The translations under genes and the position numbers were made by a program. Source: Ophioderma brevispina (taxonomy: Eukaryota > Echinodermata > Ophiuroidea > Amphilepidida > Ophiodermatidae). From it: a stretch of 64,000 bases of DNA. Positions 10,430 through 21,649 of the stretch are shown here, one piece after another; position 1 is the first letter of the stretch; every line of letters starts with the position of its first letter. The notes below the pieces were generated by a model. It searched no databases. It saw only the letters and a list, made by a program, of their open reading frames with translations, and was not told the origin of the DNA. The stretch is taken from NCBI GenBank assembly GCA_023653785.1, contig JAMKCH010012677.1, positions 1 through 64,000 on the forward strand, in the 5' to 3' direction.

Positions 10430-12650
10430 TTAAGGTCAAGATCATCTTTAATCCTCGCACAATTATTTTGTTCACGTATGTATTTTGGTCAGTTTTTGTG
10501 ATTGTATTATTGTTGACTCTAATTTCTCTTGTTTATAAGCATCTTTTGTACATAACTTGTGTTTTCTTAGTTGATCTTGGCATACTTTGTTGCTTTCACT
10601 GTGAAGTTAATGAGCATTTGTTCCAGTTCTTGTGCATTGTCTTGTAATACAGTGTGGTCCAAAAAAGGTTTACACTTTATATCTGCAAATCTTCAAAAGG
10701 GGTGGGAATATTACAGGTTTTTAAAGATATTACTAATTACAATGATTTGTTCATACTGGGTGAATGATGAAACACGGCATCAAAACAAAGCTCAAATAAA
10801 CAAAATGGCGGTACAAATAGTGAAAAAAATGGGTCAAAAACCCACTTGTGGAACACACGTAAGTCTATGGGAAACCATTATGTTGAACAGAATCAATGAA
10901 CCATTGCGTGAACTGGAGGACTCACTCCTGAACTACCTACTGACCACCCTTCGCGTTTTAGGTGTGCATGTTCCCGTTTGAACATAAATGCGATAATCTC
11001 TCAACCGGAAAACGAAACTTGAACTGCCTATTTACATTAATAAGTAAGTTCCTTTCAATTGGGAGCGGATTAACTGAACCATACAATGATCGAGACTCTG
11101 CTTGTACATTTTCGAAGTTTGAGATTTGGACAAGCTCATAAAGAAGAAAGAAACAGTTAGTCGTTTCACTTTTAAATTTATAAGATAAACTGAAATAATT
11201 TTGGAGGTGTCTTGATTCTTACCTTTGTGGTATTATCAAATACCAAGTCCCATGACCGGGGTGCATTGTTCAATGGTTGTATCAATCTTGGATATACTTC
11301 GTGATCGCAAACAGAGTGCCAGAGACTTGCCGTGTTGCAAAGTGGTTTTTGACCTTTTCTCTAGCTGGTGGCCATTTTGTCATTCCGCTTTGTTTTCGCA
11401 ATGCGTTTTCACAAGGTTCCAACAAGACATTGTAGTTAAGAAGTGCCGTCAAATATTCTGATAGGTCTACCCACTTTTGAGAAATTTGCAGACGAAAAAG
11501 GTATAAACTTTTTTTGACTCACTCTGATAGGAGGATTAGCATCTTGCATTTCCCCATGATGCCTGATTCCCTTTTCATCCCAGTTAAGTTTTCTGAAGAT
11601 ACCTTCCAGGGCTTCATTGAAGAGTTTTGGTGATATTGTTTCACCCTGTTTCATTCCTCTCTATATATTTATTTTTGTCACTTTCCATGTGGAGTCTTAT
11701 AGATGATATTCCCTGGCTGTATATTTTCTTAATGATCCCTGGTTGATAACAGCTTCAAGTACAGCTGGGATTTCGATGCTATCGAATGCCTTCTCATAAT
11801 CGATAAAGGCTAAACACGGAGGCTGCCTGTATCCTCCATGTTTTGGATGATCTGGTTCATAACATGCAGGTGGTCAGTTGTTGAGAAACCGGTTCTGAAG
11901 CCAGCTTGTTCCCGCAGTTAGTTGAAATCTAGGATTTTTGTGATGCGAATAGTTAGGACCTTGGTGAAAAGCTTATATACGTGTGACAGGAGGCTGATGG
12001 GTTTTTAGTTTTTGACGTCTGTAATATCTCCTTTCTTGTGCAGTAGAATGGTGATGGCACTATTCCAACTTACAGGAATCTCCTGCAATCTGATACACTG
12101 GGTGAAAAGATTGCTAGTTATTTACATATTGGGTTTCTTCCTTCTTTGAGGAACTCAATCATTACTTCATCTTCACCTGGTGCCTTTCCTCTTTTCATAT
12201 CTTTCAGTGCTTTCCTGATTTCATCGCTTGATATGTCTTGTATGTCGTCTTCTTCATATTTACTTATTTCTGGGTATGGAAGGGTTTTCTTGCTAGAGTA
12301 CAGATCCTGGTAGAATTCTTCTACCCTATGGATGATCTCTTCTCTGTCTTTGATGATTTGTCCATCACTATATTTGAGCGCTACTACCTGCGATTTATAA
12401 GGCTTCTCTTTGTTCCCTTAAGACTTCTGTTTTCTTGTATAGCTTGTTCAATCTTGGTCATGTTATATTTTCTGATTTTATCTTTCATTCTTTTCCGTAT
12501 AGTCTTACATGTTTCTGCACACTCCACCTTCTGTATGCCACCTTCCTGCTGGTCACTGAAATGGAGGCATGCTCTAAGCTTTGCTTTTCCGAGACATGCT
12601 CTTGAAGTGTTTCAGATTTTTTTCATTTGTCCTTGATTACAAGTTTATTT
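10430..12650 (-). pseudogene. RTE/BovB-like LINE reverse transcriptase, split by a mariner element
   Basis: Reverse transcriptase remnant read right to left. Conceptual translation shows, in order, IRKALKDMKRGKAPGEDEV (about 12.2 kb), a WNSAITILLHKKGD-like motif, LREQAGFRTGFSTTDHL, the palm start, and TISPKLFNEALEGIFRKLNW (11.6 kb), all typical of RTE-clade ORF2. The frame then runs into a mariner-type element (10650-11526) and resumes at 10649 with NAQELEQMLINF and a KTQVM-like stretch, as expected just after the catalytic FADD region. Several frameshifts and stops mark it as dead. The upstream endonuclease is absent, so the copy is 5'-truncated near 12.65 kb. Confidence 0.88.
10650..11526. 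mobile_element. Non-autonomous mariner-like element nested in the LINE
   Basis: Ends are CAGTGTGGTCCAAAAAAGGT (left) and the inverse of CAGAGTGAGTCAAAAAAAGT (right). The inverted similarity continues for about 60 bp, through CTGCAAATCTTCAAAAGG and CTGCAAATTTCTCAAAAGTGG. ATA flanks both ends (10647-10649, 11527-11529). Removing the element rejoins the two LINE fragments in register, which proves insertion. Known: Tc1/mariner elements target TA and have CAGGGTGRGTCA-like termini. A 136-codon frame overlaps the left half (10571-10981) but starts outside and has no D,D34D-type motif. Confidence 0.82.
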
Positions 12651-13221
12651 GGTGGATAACAAAACCACCTTCGAACATGATAAAGTAGTTGCCAAACCAC
12701 CACATCAAAATGAGGTGACATTTAACTATGATGATTATAGAGGACCTCCCTCTCTCATTCTGGCGATGTCCTTTAAGACCAATGTACAGATATTAGATGC
12801 GATAAACAAATCCATTTTTCTTTGCCTTAACATAGTAGAAATTTATAGTCATTAAAATATTCGGTTTAATATTTATTTTAAAAAGTAGGTCAATATTTAA
12901 TTTCAAAAGGGTACCTTCTGGTTCCAACAAACCCGGACGTTTTTAACAACTTAAGGCAAATTTAACATTGGGCCTAACTGTTGATAAGATATGTGGGTCC
13001 TATATGTGGTTCCAAATTGCTTATCAGATACAAACATTACGGCCTTTTACATAGCAGGTTTTATTAGATTTCATATAATATTCATATATTTCCATATACC
13101 AAAAAGACATCCGGATGTGTTTTATTCACCCCCGCTAATGGAATAAACGTACGCCTACACCAGAGTCCAAAATGATTAAAATGAGCGTTATGCTGATATT
13201 ATGAGCCAATTTAATTGAGCA
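12651..13221. other. No recognisable feature
   Basis: Spacer between the LINE and the next mariner-like element. A 68-codon frame at 12649-12855 has no recognisable content. Confidence 0.5.
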
Positions 13222-13223
13222 TA

Positions 13224-14461
13224 CGGGTGAGTCAAAAAGATTTACACTCGGTTTCAGAAAAATATTAAAAATATTAACAGCTCTAGAAATTGATTTTGAT
13301 AAATGAAAAACATAGCTCATTAATCCACTGTAATGGCTAAAAAAGTCAACAAGTTTACCTTTTCGTATAATGGAGATATTTTAAATTAACGGAAAAACGC
13401 AAAAAAACCATATTGAAACACGTTGTACAATTTCTACACGTTCCAAAGCAGCAAAGCCATTGAGTTGCTGACGTCTAAATGCTTAATAACCTTGCTTTTT
13501 TCTAAAAGTAACCATAACCAATCCGTACCAACCTTTGTCATGTTTGTTGATAAGATTTCAAAAATTATTGTCAATGACCGTAGCGTAATCGGGTAGGGGA
13601 GGGGGCGCGTTGTCCCCTCCCCATGGGTCTCGACAAAGGAAATAAGCTTAGGCTATCTCCTGTACAGCACCGACCAGTGAGAGTTGGTCGTTAGCCCAGC
13701 GAAATCCCCAATGGTCACAAGAACCCCCGCATAGGTGTTTCGCCCGCTATGTTACATTTCACGTCATCACACATTTTTTCCTCCCGAGACTCCCCCCGCG
13801 ACCCTTCCCACTTTTTCCCCTCAGGGATGAGTCTTTCGACCTTTACCCCCGCCTACTAAGCCGATTGTAGCCCCTGTTTTTTAAAGCGTTAACCCAGGAA
13901 CAGTAGATATTGAATGTGTGGTTGCTTCAAACCTATCAATCCCCAAAGTAGCTCCCAAACCCCACCCAGCAGATTACGAAGAGTCGGTGAAAAATAGTGG
14001 GTCAACCGGTTATATTGCATAGGATTACCATACATATTTGCATTCAAAGTGTCACGAAAAAATATGTGAACAATTTAGAACATTCATTGAAATTAATGCT
14101 TTCAAAGTTTGGGTGCAGGATACATAAGTTGTAATGTTATCAGAATAAGAAAGAGTTTGACAGATTTACACAGAGGTATCAAAGCAACAAAAGAGGTCCT
14201 GGTGTACTTTTGTAGACTCATTCAAAGTTTCTTGGCCATATTCTAACAGACAGTGATTCCGTGGACGAGGGAAAAATGGGTACCTATCTTAAGTTAGCAT
14301 AACCTCGGCAATGCAAGGTTAAAAATATCCACACAATTCAAACATTTCTCTAGTAGGGGAATCATTGCTGTTTTGTTGTGAGAGTTCAAATCTTCAGTAT
14401 AGAGTTTCGATGCGTAGAAAAATTTCAACAAAACGGAGTGTAAATCTTTTGACTCACCCTG
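13224..14461. mobile_element. Mariner-like element with TA target duplication, transposase not recognisable
   Basis: Left end CGGGTGAGTCAAAAAGATTT, right end the inverse of CAGGGTGAGTCAAAAGATTT, with a further stretch (ACACTC, GTTT) giving a terminal repeat of about 30 bp. TA sits directly outside both ends (13222-13223, 14462-14463). The 1,238-bp length is close to an intact mariner (about 1.3 kb), yet no transposase motif or long frame survives. About 400 bp near the centre (13590-13990) is much richer in G and C than its surroundings and may be a foreign insert. Confidence 0.78.
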
Positions 14462-14599
14462 TATTGTAGCTCATAACTATTGTAAGTAAGCAATCTAGTC
14501 TCACTTCATAGCATGACACAGTTCGTACCTCATTCATCCAGTTACTTCTACACAGCCTCATGGGAAATTTTGTCCTTAAAGATGCATCATATTGTATCT

Positions 14600-16450
14600 C
14601 ATAGGAGCGCTGTCACCTTCGGAGTCGTACTTCTATCCGTTTTAAGGTAAACGCATCCTGGTATCTCTCTCTCTGTAAAGGTAGGCTCATAGGGAAAAAT
14701 TCACCTTAGCAGTCTCTTTGTATGTTTTGAAGGTCCGGGACTTGACCAGACTTTGGCGGATAACCTGGTTTTGTGAGCGCTCCAACATTCTACTTCCCTC
14801 CGAGCATATGCGGGATTACATGTAGCTCCATCTGTCTGAACGCCTTTGCGCTTCTGACGACCAGAGGCATAGCTCGCTCTGAGTGTAATTTTAGCTGCTG
14901 TATAAGTTATAGCATCTACTCTTTCCTTAAGGCAATACCCCAGGACATCAGCATTTGTGACTGATAAGCTGCTTCATACTTCTATTGGAAAAGTAGTATG
15001 TACACCTCCTCTGTTTTCACAGTCAGTCACTAGAGCTTGGTATTTGCACTTCTTTCTACATATACATAATGGATAGGTTCTCTTCCATAGGAACCGTCAT
15101 CCCCCCACCCTCTATGATGGATGATTACTGTCTTTGTTTTTGGTAGAAGAGATGGTGATATCTGGTCTCTTACTGTCTCAGTGATTTCGTGGAGGGAACA
15201 CTGTTTGTTTGTGTTCCTCATCTTCAAATATCCCGCCATTAGCTTCTTCAGAAGGTTTGTTGGGCGGCTCTGTCTTGGGCATTGTTAAGACTGCGTTTCG
15301 ATAGTTGTGCATCACTGTGGCGAAGGCGATTGTATAGATGGAGTTCACCATTCTCAGGTGTGATGATTCTTTTTCTGGTTTGCCTATACGACTACGGTGG
15401 CCAGACCTCTGGAGAGTGCTTTCATGTTTGTCTTCCGCTTTGTAATGAGAAGCTGCAATCATTGAGTCCTAGATTGGTCTCGCCCCACAGCTTCATTGGC
15501 AGGGGAGGAAATTTGATACGAAGTTACTTTTGATGTGAAATACAGAAGCCTCCAGACATACAAAGGTGTCTCCGGAGGTGTCCAACCTGCATAACATCAC
15601 TCCCAATTACGAAAAAAACACTGCCCTTGTTTCGCACATCGCGTAAAGGTAACCCACATGTCTTATGTATGTATGTACATATTTTACTAGTCCGGTGAGG
15701 CACTTCCTTTGTGCTTGACGTCTCATGTCTCTGATCAACTTTTGGTTCTTTTGTACCCAAAGACCGGTGTGAATCAAGATATAGTCAGCCAGGGCAGCAA
15801 TGACGATAACGGAAAAACGCGTGAAACTAAGTTGGTGAAGAGTCGACTGAATTGAGGACCTTATTCTTTACCCATTTAGCGGACTGTGGAGGTAAGGCAA
15901 GACTATAATGACTTCTACACTGCTCTGCACCGTCTGGACTCTAGTTCATTTCATAGAATGAGCTTCATTAGTTGTATATCCATGGCTTCATAAGCTCACT
16001 CGGTTGACTTGCATTAATGTTTGAAGTGTTTCGTCAGCTTTGTGCTTACCATGTCTCTGATGTGTTATTGCCCTTAAGGCCGTATAGGTCAGTTTTCCGG
16101 AGGAAGAGGAGGGGGAAGAACCGCATGGGTTGACTGTGGATATAAGCAATATACGATCCAATCTATTTGTGTCCTTGCCGCTTTTGTTTTGCGTTGGGGA
16201 CAAACCTTTTCATGGCATTGAGACTGCATTTGCTGTTGGTTTATATGGTCGTGTCCAATGGAGGAAGTTGTTCAATGTATTCTCATTGTAATTCTTCGCG
16301 TTCCTTCTGGGCTCCTAGCTACGAGGAGTCAGGTCATCTGCGTATGCTTTTGGCAGATGATTGATGTCAGTTCACTCGGGGAACATTGAATCACAATGTT
16401 CTATATACGCCCAGTTTACGGTTGAGCCACTCTTGGAATATTTGTTAGAC
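14600..16450 (-). pseudogene. R2/NeSL-like LINE: reverse transcriptase and restriction-like endonuclease remnant
   Basis: Read right to left. At about 16.35 kb the translation gives HLPKAYADDLT, the catalytic YADD box, then LNNFLHWT and a SKC..NAMKRF stretch in another frame. At about 15.65 kb, GSVFFVIGSDVMQVG stands where the knuckle between RT and endonuclease lies. At 15.1-15.0 kb, TVPMEENL is followed by KCKYQALVTDCENRGG and FPIEV. Known: ELTVPWEE...RKxxKYxxLVxxCxxxGW...PIEVG is the restriction-like endonuclease of R2/NeSL-type LINEs. Many frameshifts; dead copy. The upstream end is cut by the foldback at 16453, and the RT fingers were not found beyond it. Confidence 0.78.
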
Positions 16451-16452
16451 AT

Positions 16453-17384
16453 GGAGCTAGCACACATTTGTAACACACTCTGAAGTACAAAAGGCTTGAG
16501 TGATTAAATATGTTGACCAGACTGACGAAACCCTGAAAACGTGATTCGTAAGTGCCGCAAGTGGTGCTTAAGGAGAGGGGGCCAAAACCAAGTTTGTACA
16601 GGGGTCAATTTGTAAATTGATCCAATCTGCTGACAAGCACACCATGTTATGTGTCTAACCATCAGGAATCAGAAACGGTATTTAGTTTGTAATATGTACA
16701 GCCTTAAATTTCAGAGTTATAGGCTAAAACAGCAAACATCAATAATAAGGGTCAACTTCAGTTGTACAGGGGTCAATTTAACGTTGCTCCGATTGGATAA
16801 AAATGGTGCCAAAATTATTGGTGGAGTTCATAGGATTAAAATAGGAATGTTTTGACTGGCTAAATGCTTAGTTTCCGATGTAGGGGCACAGAGGGTCAAC
16901 GTCAGCATTCAAGGGGGCTTGTCCTTGTTACCCCCCTACTTTCTTAAGCAAGCATTTGAGACACTCAAAACTATTCCTTATTTATTCCTATGAGCTCCAC
17001 CAATAATTTGCACCATTTTTTATCCAAATCGGAGCAATTTTAAAATTTGAACCCCCATGTACAACTTAAATTGACCCTTTTTATTGATTTTTGATTGTTT
17101 TTAGCCTATAAACTCTGAAACTTTAGGGTTGTACATTTACAAAACATACCTTTCTGAATTCCTTATGGTTTAGACACATAACATGGTGTGTTGTTTTCAA
17201 CCTTAGTGGATCAATTTACAAATTGACCCCTTGTACAACTTGTTTTGGCCCCCTCTCCTTAATGGACACCACTGCGGCACTTAAGAATCAAGTTCCAGGG
17301 GTTTCTGGTCAGTTCTGATCAACGATTTACTTCACTCAAACCTGTTTGTGACTTGAGATGTGTTACAAATGTGGTGCTAGCTCC
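16453..17384. mobile_element. Foldback element with about 440-bp arms
   Basis: The left end GGAGCTAGCAC and right end GTGCTAGCTCC are perfect inverses, and the arms continue with ACATTTGTAACACA, AAGTGCCGCA, AAGGAGAGGGGGCCAAAAC, TGTACAGGGGTCAA and a block around the GGAGTTCATAGGA/TCCTATGAGCTCC pair. The arms meet at about 16.9 kb with only a few tens of bases between them. Arms differ by many substitutions, so the element is old. It abuts the broken 5' side of the R2-like LINE. No coding content; a 68-codon frame in the left arm is incidental. Confidence 0.82.
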
Positions 17385-18060
17385 TGGGTTAGCGGAAGTT
17401 ACAGACCAATTTCAGTAGATAGGTTTGGTTTCTTATGCAAGCAAATGGAATGTAATTCCTTTACATCCATGAGGTCTGTACGGAAAACAAATCGCCACTA
17501 TCATTCGTTGACGATTGCCTTCTGGCATGAAACTCAAGAGTCACGACTTTTATTCCTGGAAGGTCTTATACTTTCAATTCCAATGTGTACAGACCAGTGC
17601 TGCGTTTTAAGGGCTTGCTCGGTGTGACACCATTAGTAGAAATTTATTACATTATTTTGGTTAAGACACGACCGTGCAACATCATCCGTCTAGATAGCGG
17701 ATACCCGTGATCGTAAGTTAGGGTCGTGCGTGTGAAACTCTGAGTAACGGGTGCCTTTCCAGAGGTCTATACTTTGAAATTTTTCATTATGCTCTCCTGT
17801 CATGGGATTGAGCACTTTTAATTCCAAAGATAGTCACCTATAATACAAACTGTTATACACTGCGAACTCTATATGGTCCTCGTACACATCAACACATTTG
17901 ATCATTCAATCAAATTCGATTAGAAAGAAATTACAACTGGAAATTTATTTTAGCTATATTCAAATTCTTCCCTAATAAATGGATTAATACCTGGAAAAGT
18001 TAACCATCATATCCTTCACACTACAACCAAATGTTACGCAAATCCGCGATTATGTTCATG
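17385..18060. other. No recognisable feature
   Basis: Contains an 89-codon plus-strand frame (17358-17627) that starts inside the foldback arm and has no recognisable domain. A continuation of the R2-like LINE was looked for on the minus strand and not found. Confidence 0.45.
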
Positions 18061-18423
18061 ACATAGTGGACGGATGTTGAATTTTCCCTATACTAAAGCG
18101 TTATTCAACATCGTCATTATGGAAACCACGGATCGGCGTTTTCTGAACATCGTTAAACCACGTGCGTCATCGCGAATCTGCTCAATTTGGTTTGTTAACT
18201 TAGTGACGAGTGTATTTGACTGGATTGCCGAGATTCACCGCTTTGAATTATAAATATAATATAAATTTCTTTATATCGATTATATGTATAATTAATTACA
18301 TAGTTTGCTTTTATCATTTTAAATTAAGAATAAGAATATTTACAAAACGTATTCAAAAAGCCCCTGATGGTAAAAGCAAGCATACACTTGTTTGACAGAG
18401 GGTTCAACATCCGTCACTATGTA
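18061..18423. mobile_element. Short element with 20-bp terminal inverted repeats
   Basis: ACATAGTG-G-ACGGATGTTGAA at 18061-18081 is the inverse of TTCAACATCCGTCACTATGT at 18403-18422, one inserted base aside. A third, imperfect inverse partner (ATTCAACATCGTCATTATG) sits at 18100-18118 and can form a tight hairpin with the first. A further perfect copy of the right-end motif is at 20333-20353. The 360-bp interior is AT-rich and without coding content. Confidence 0.6.
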
Positions 18424-18443
18424 ATCACCAACGCTCTGTTTTG

Positions 18444-20180
18444 AGTCATTCCATGCCAATTCAACAAATCGAGTACACCATCCCTCATGGATTTTTCTTT
18501 CTTTTTGGTGTATTGGAAAGATATTCCAGATAAACCGAATCCTGAAAATTTTTAGCTCTGTACCTCTTTTTTCGTTTTCACGCTAACAGCATTTGAAATT
18601 TGAGGGGTCACCTCAATAACATGTACCACCGGTGGAAATTCAATATTCAGAGGGCCATAAGTAAAGAACTACACCCCTCAGATCCTTCAAACTTGGCATT
18701 ATGGATAACCTTTTGCGCAGATTGCAATATGTGAACGAAAAATGCACCTTGCCTGCCCAAATTCAAAATACAGGGGGGTCATAAATGTCTCCAAGACCCA
18801 ATCGGACCATACTTTTGGGGGGCCCATAAAGTCAAAAAGTAAAGTGATATAACTTCCAAATTTGGGTCTGGCGAATAGCTAATCTTAAATACTACCCTTG
18901 TGTCCTCTTATACTTGTATCAGCTTCGTTGGAAGAGATATGCTGTCGCAAAAGTAAAAATTCCAATTTTGACCTTGACCTTGCCCCCCCCCCCCCTAAAA
19001 ACCAATGTCAGACATTCTGCAACCAATTCTGCTTTAAATATGATTGGATGGGGGGTCCTTGCTTAATAGTTTGGCAAGTTTCATTGTCCATGGTGTCTAA
19101 GGTGTCTTTACATAACTGTTTCAAAAAGTCCCTACTTCATGTATTCGTTTTGAAAAGAATTCCCATTGCAACACACAGGAAACCGAACTTTGCAAACTGG
19201 GTAATTAACTTGCACAGTTTTCCTTTTTACTATATAATTAATTAGATAATTAGAATATACAGTAATTATAAATTCCTTACAAACAAGACCCCAAGCTAAA
19301 TTTGGTCCATATCTAGATCAGGTGCTAATAAAGTGTGATGGTATTGATTTCAATTTCACATTTTTAGAGTTTCTACAAGGTTCAAACTATTGATTCAAGA
19401 GCCTTAAAACTTCCTTGAATACCCAGGTGGCAAAGTTCAGAATTCTGTTAACATTTCAATGGGAACTTTGTCTAATATTAGTTGAAAGTTTAGATTCTTT
19501 GAAGCCTGTTTACCTACAGTACATAAGGCAGTTAGACACCACGTTGAAACTTTGGCACACAACTTCAGCATGGGCCCTCTTAACTATTGCCAGCAGAAAT
19601 TGGTGCAAAATGTCTGACATTGATTTTTAGATGGGGTCAAGTCCAGGTTAATTTGACTTTTTTGCGTTTGTTACCGCTATATCTCTTCCAATGATGCTGA
19701 TATAAGTATAAGATTGTACCACAAGGGTAGTATCAAGATCACCAGCCCAATTTGGAAGTTTAAAATCACTTTTACTTTTTGACTTAACCACTGGGTACCC
19801 AAAGTTGGTCAGATTGGTTTTTTGGGCATGTTTGAAACCCCCCTGTTTATATGAAATTGGGCAGGTGGCTTTTTTCTGTTCACATATTTTGCAATCTGCA
19901 GCAAAAGGTTATCCAGAAAGCTGTCCCAGAAGTTTGAAGGATCTGAGGGGGTGTAGTTCTTTACTTATGCCCTCTGAATATTGAATTTCACACGTACATG
20001 TTTTTTTGCGGTGACCCCCTCAAATTTAAAATTGCTGTCGCGTGAAAACAAAAAAAGAGGTACAGAGCTCAAATTTTCCAGGATTTTAAGTTTCTCATAA
20101 ATATCTTTCAATACACCCAAACAGGAAAGATCCATGAGGTGATGGTTACTTCGACTTGTTGAATTGGCATGGGAAATGAC
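18444..20180. mobile_element. Large foldback, arms about 770 bp, loop about 200 bp
   Basis: The left arm (18444 to about 19210) is matched in inverse order by the right arm (about 19415 to 20180). Paired landmarks include CCATGCCAATTCAACA, GAGGTACAGAGCT, AGTAAAGAACTACACCCC, AACCTTTTGC, ACCCAATCGGACCA, ACTACCCTTGTG, AATGTCAGACATT and the GGTGTCTAA region. Arms are diverged by substitutions and small indels. The left arm alone carries a C13 run (18983-18995). A perfect 21-bp direct repeat flanks the whole structure (18403-18423, 20333-20353). Transcription would give a long hairpin RNA. No transposase seen. Confidence 0.85.
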
Positions 20181-20379
20181 CCTGTTTATGCAACATACGT
20201 CAAAATTGCAAAAATTCTATTAAGATTATAATTAATGAAGTACTTTGCAAGGTTCGGCACTTGGCAATGTTTTTGAAGATTTTGTATTTAGTACCATTTC
20301 CCTGATTTTTCGAAAAATGATCAAAATAAAAATTCAACATCCGTCACTATGTATTGCAACCCGACGAATGTACTATCTT

Positions 20380-21260
20380 TTATGAACACTTGGTTTCCTT
20401 CACGGGATTGCATCTCATGGATCCCGTTTATAAGTATGTTTGTTTCGTCAAAGAATTCTGTTTGACGCCCTAATGCGATGGAAAGCACATTCCAAGCAGG
20501 GAGCTGCGGTCTTGAAGCTACTATCACCTGCTTTCTTTTAAACGAAAACCGTCGACGGTAGCATCATCATAGGCCGAGAGTAGTCTTTGCCTATAACTGC
20601 CTGAATACTATCAGATGGCAGACTGATCATATCATTGAGATAGGTAGGAGCTTCATTTTGATACATTTGTAAAACATATGTCCTCACTTAACAGATAATC
20701 TTTTCTTAACGGAACAGTGTAAAGACTTAGGAGGCTGAAGAGGTGGTCCCGAACGCACATGCAAACGCCAAACGCGCAGCTTTATTTTGCAGGCTCTGGA
20801 GGCGTTTCAGGTCAATTTCACGCGCACCTATAAAAGTGATTTGCATAATCAATACGTGAGAGGACCAGCGCTCTGACAGCGTGATGACAAGCATCCTGTG
20901 TGATTAATTGACGGATACGCCAGAGATTGCGAATATAAATTTTCAACATTTCCAAACATTTTATACTGACATGATGTGACATATTGGAGTGAAGCACAAT
21001 CCAAGTAAACACCAAGTTTTTAACAAAAGTTTGAAGGCTTAATACAAGCATTACAGAGTTTTAACTCAATGTCAGTTGGGTATTCAGCACTCTTGAACTA
21101 GCAATGAACAAAAATTCAGTTGTTTGTCTTGGTTGGCTGCAGCTATTTGTGAACCATCCAGTCACTAGTTTCAATGAATGCAAGGACGAGAATGTTAACA
21201 GCCTAGTCCATGTCATCACCTTTTTGGGATTAAAAATTGGAATTAAATGTTTCATGCAGA
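20380..21260 (-). pseudogene. CR1/L2-like LINE, C-terminal part of reverse transcriptase
   Basis: Minus-strand translation gives TEFLFIASSRVLNTQL, then NMSHHVSIKC, IRNLWRIRQLITQDACHHAV and RALVLSRIDYAN in one frame (20818-21051 is open), then LQNKAARLAFA, APTYLNDMI and SSFKTAAPCLE-like segments in shifting frames. This is the thumb-to-C-terminus series of CR1/L2/Jockey-type LINEs (IRxxLTxDAxxxLVxAxVxSRLDYxN; RSFxxAAPxLWNxLP). Frameshifted and 5'-truncated (no YADD box). It lies directly beside the large foldback, which may have inserted into its 3' untranslated region. Confidence 0.85.
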
Positions 21261-21269
21261 TAACATAAT

Positions 21270-21640
21270 ATAGTCAGTGCATTAAACTTAGCGACAGTTG
21301 GCATAATGTTTATTAGTACTAGTCTAGATTAAATCAATAAAACATCCAACCGTCTGCACGGATGATTTGTGCTGTAACAAAAGTTTTTAATTGATTTAGC
21401 TATTGTGATTTGTATCCAGAATGATTTGAGATGCATCCAGAATTGGTTGAAAATTATATACAATAATGAATGCCTTCGGTTTGGAGAAAGGTTCCAGACA
21501 GTGAGAATCCTTGTCTCTTACATTTTCCCTGTATATGCGGGATTTTATGATGGCTTATAGAAACTTATAGAAAAACCAAAAGAATAATCCTCGAGTATAA
21601 TATTGTCATTAAAATCAATCGCTAAGATTAAGCATATGAG
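21270..21640. other. No recognisable feature
   Basis: Spacer between LINE remnant and the mirrored array; nothing supported. Confidence 0.5.
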
Positions 21641-21649
21641 GACAGGTAA

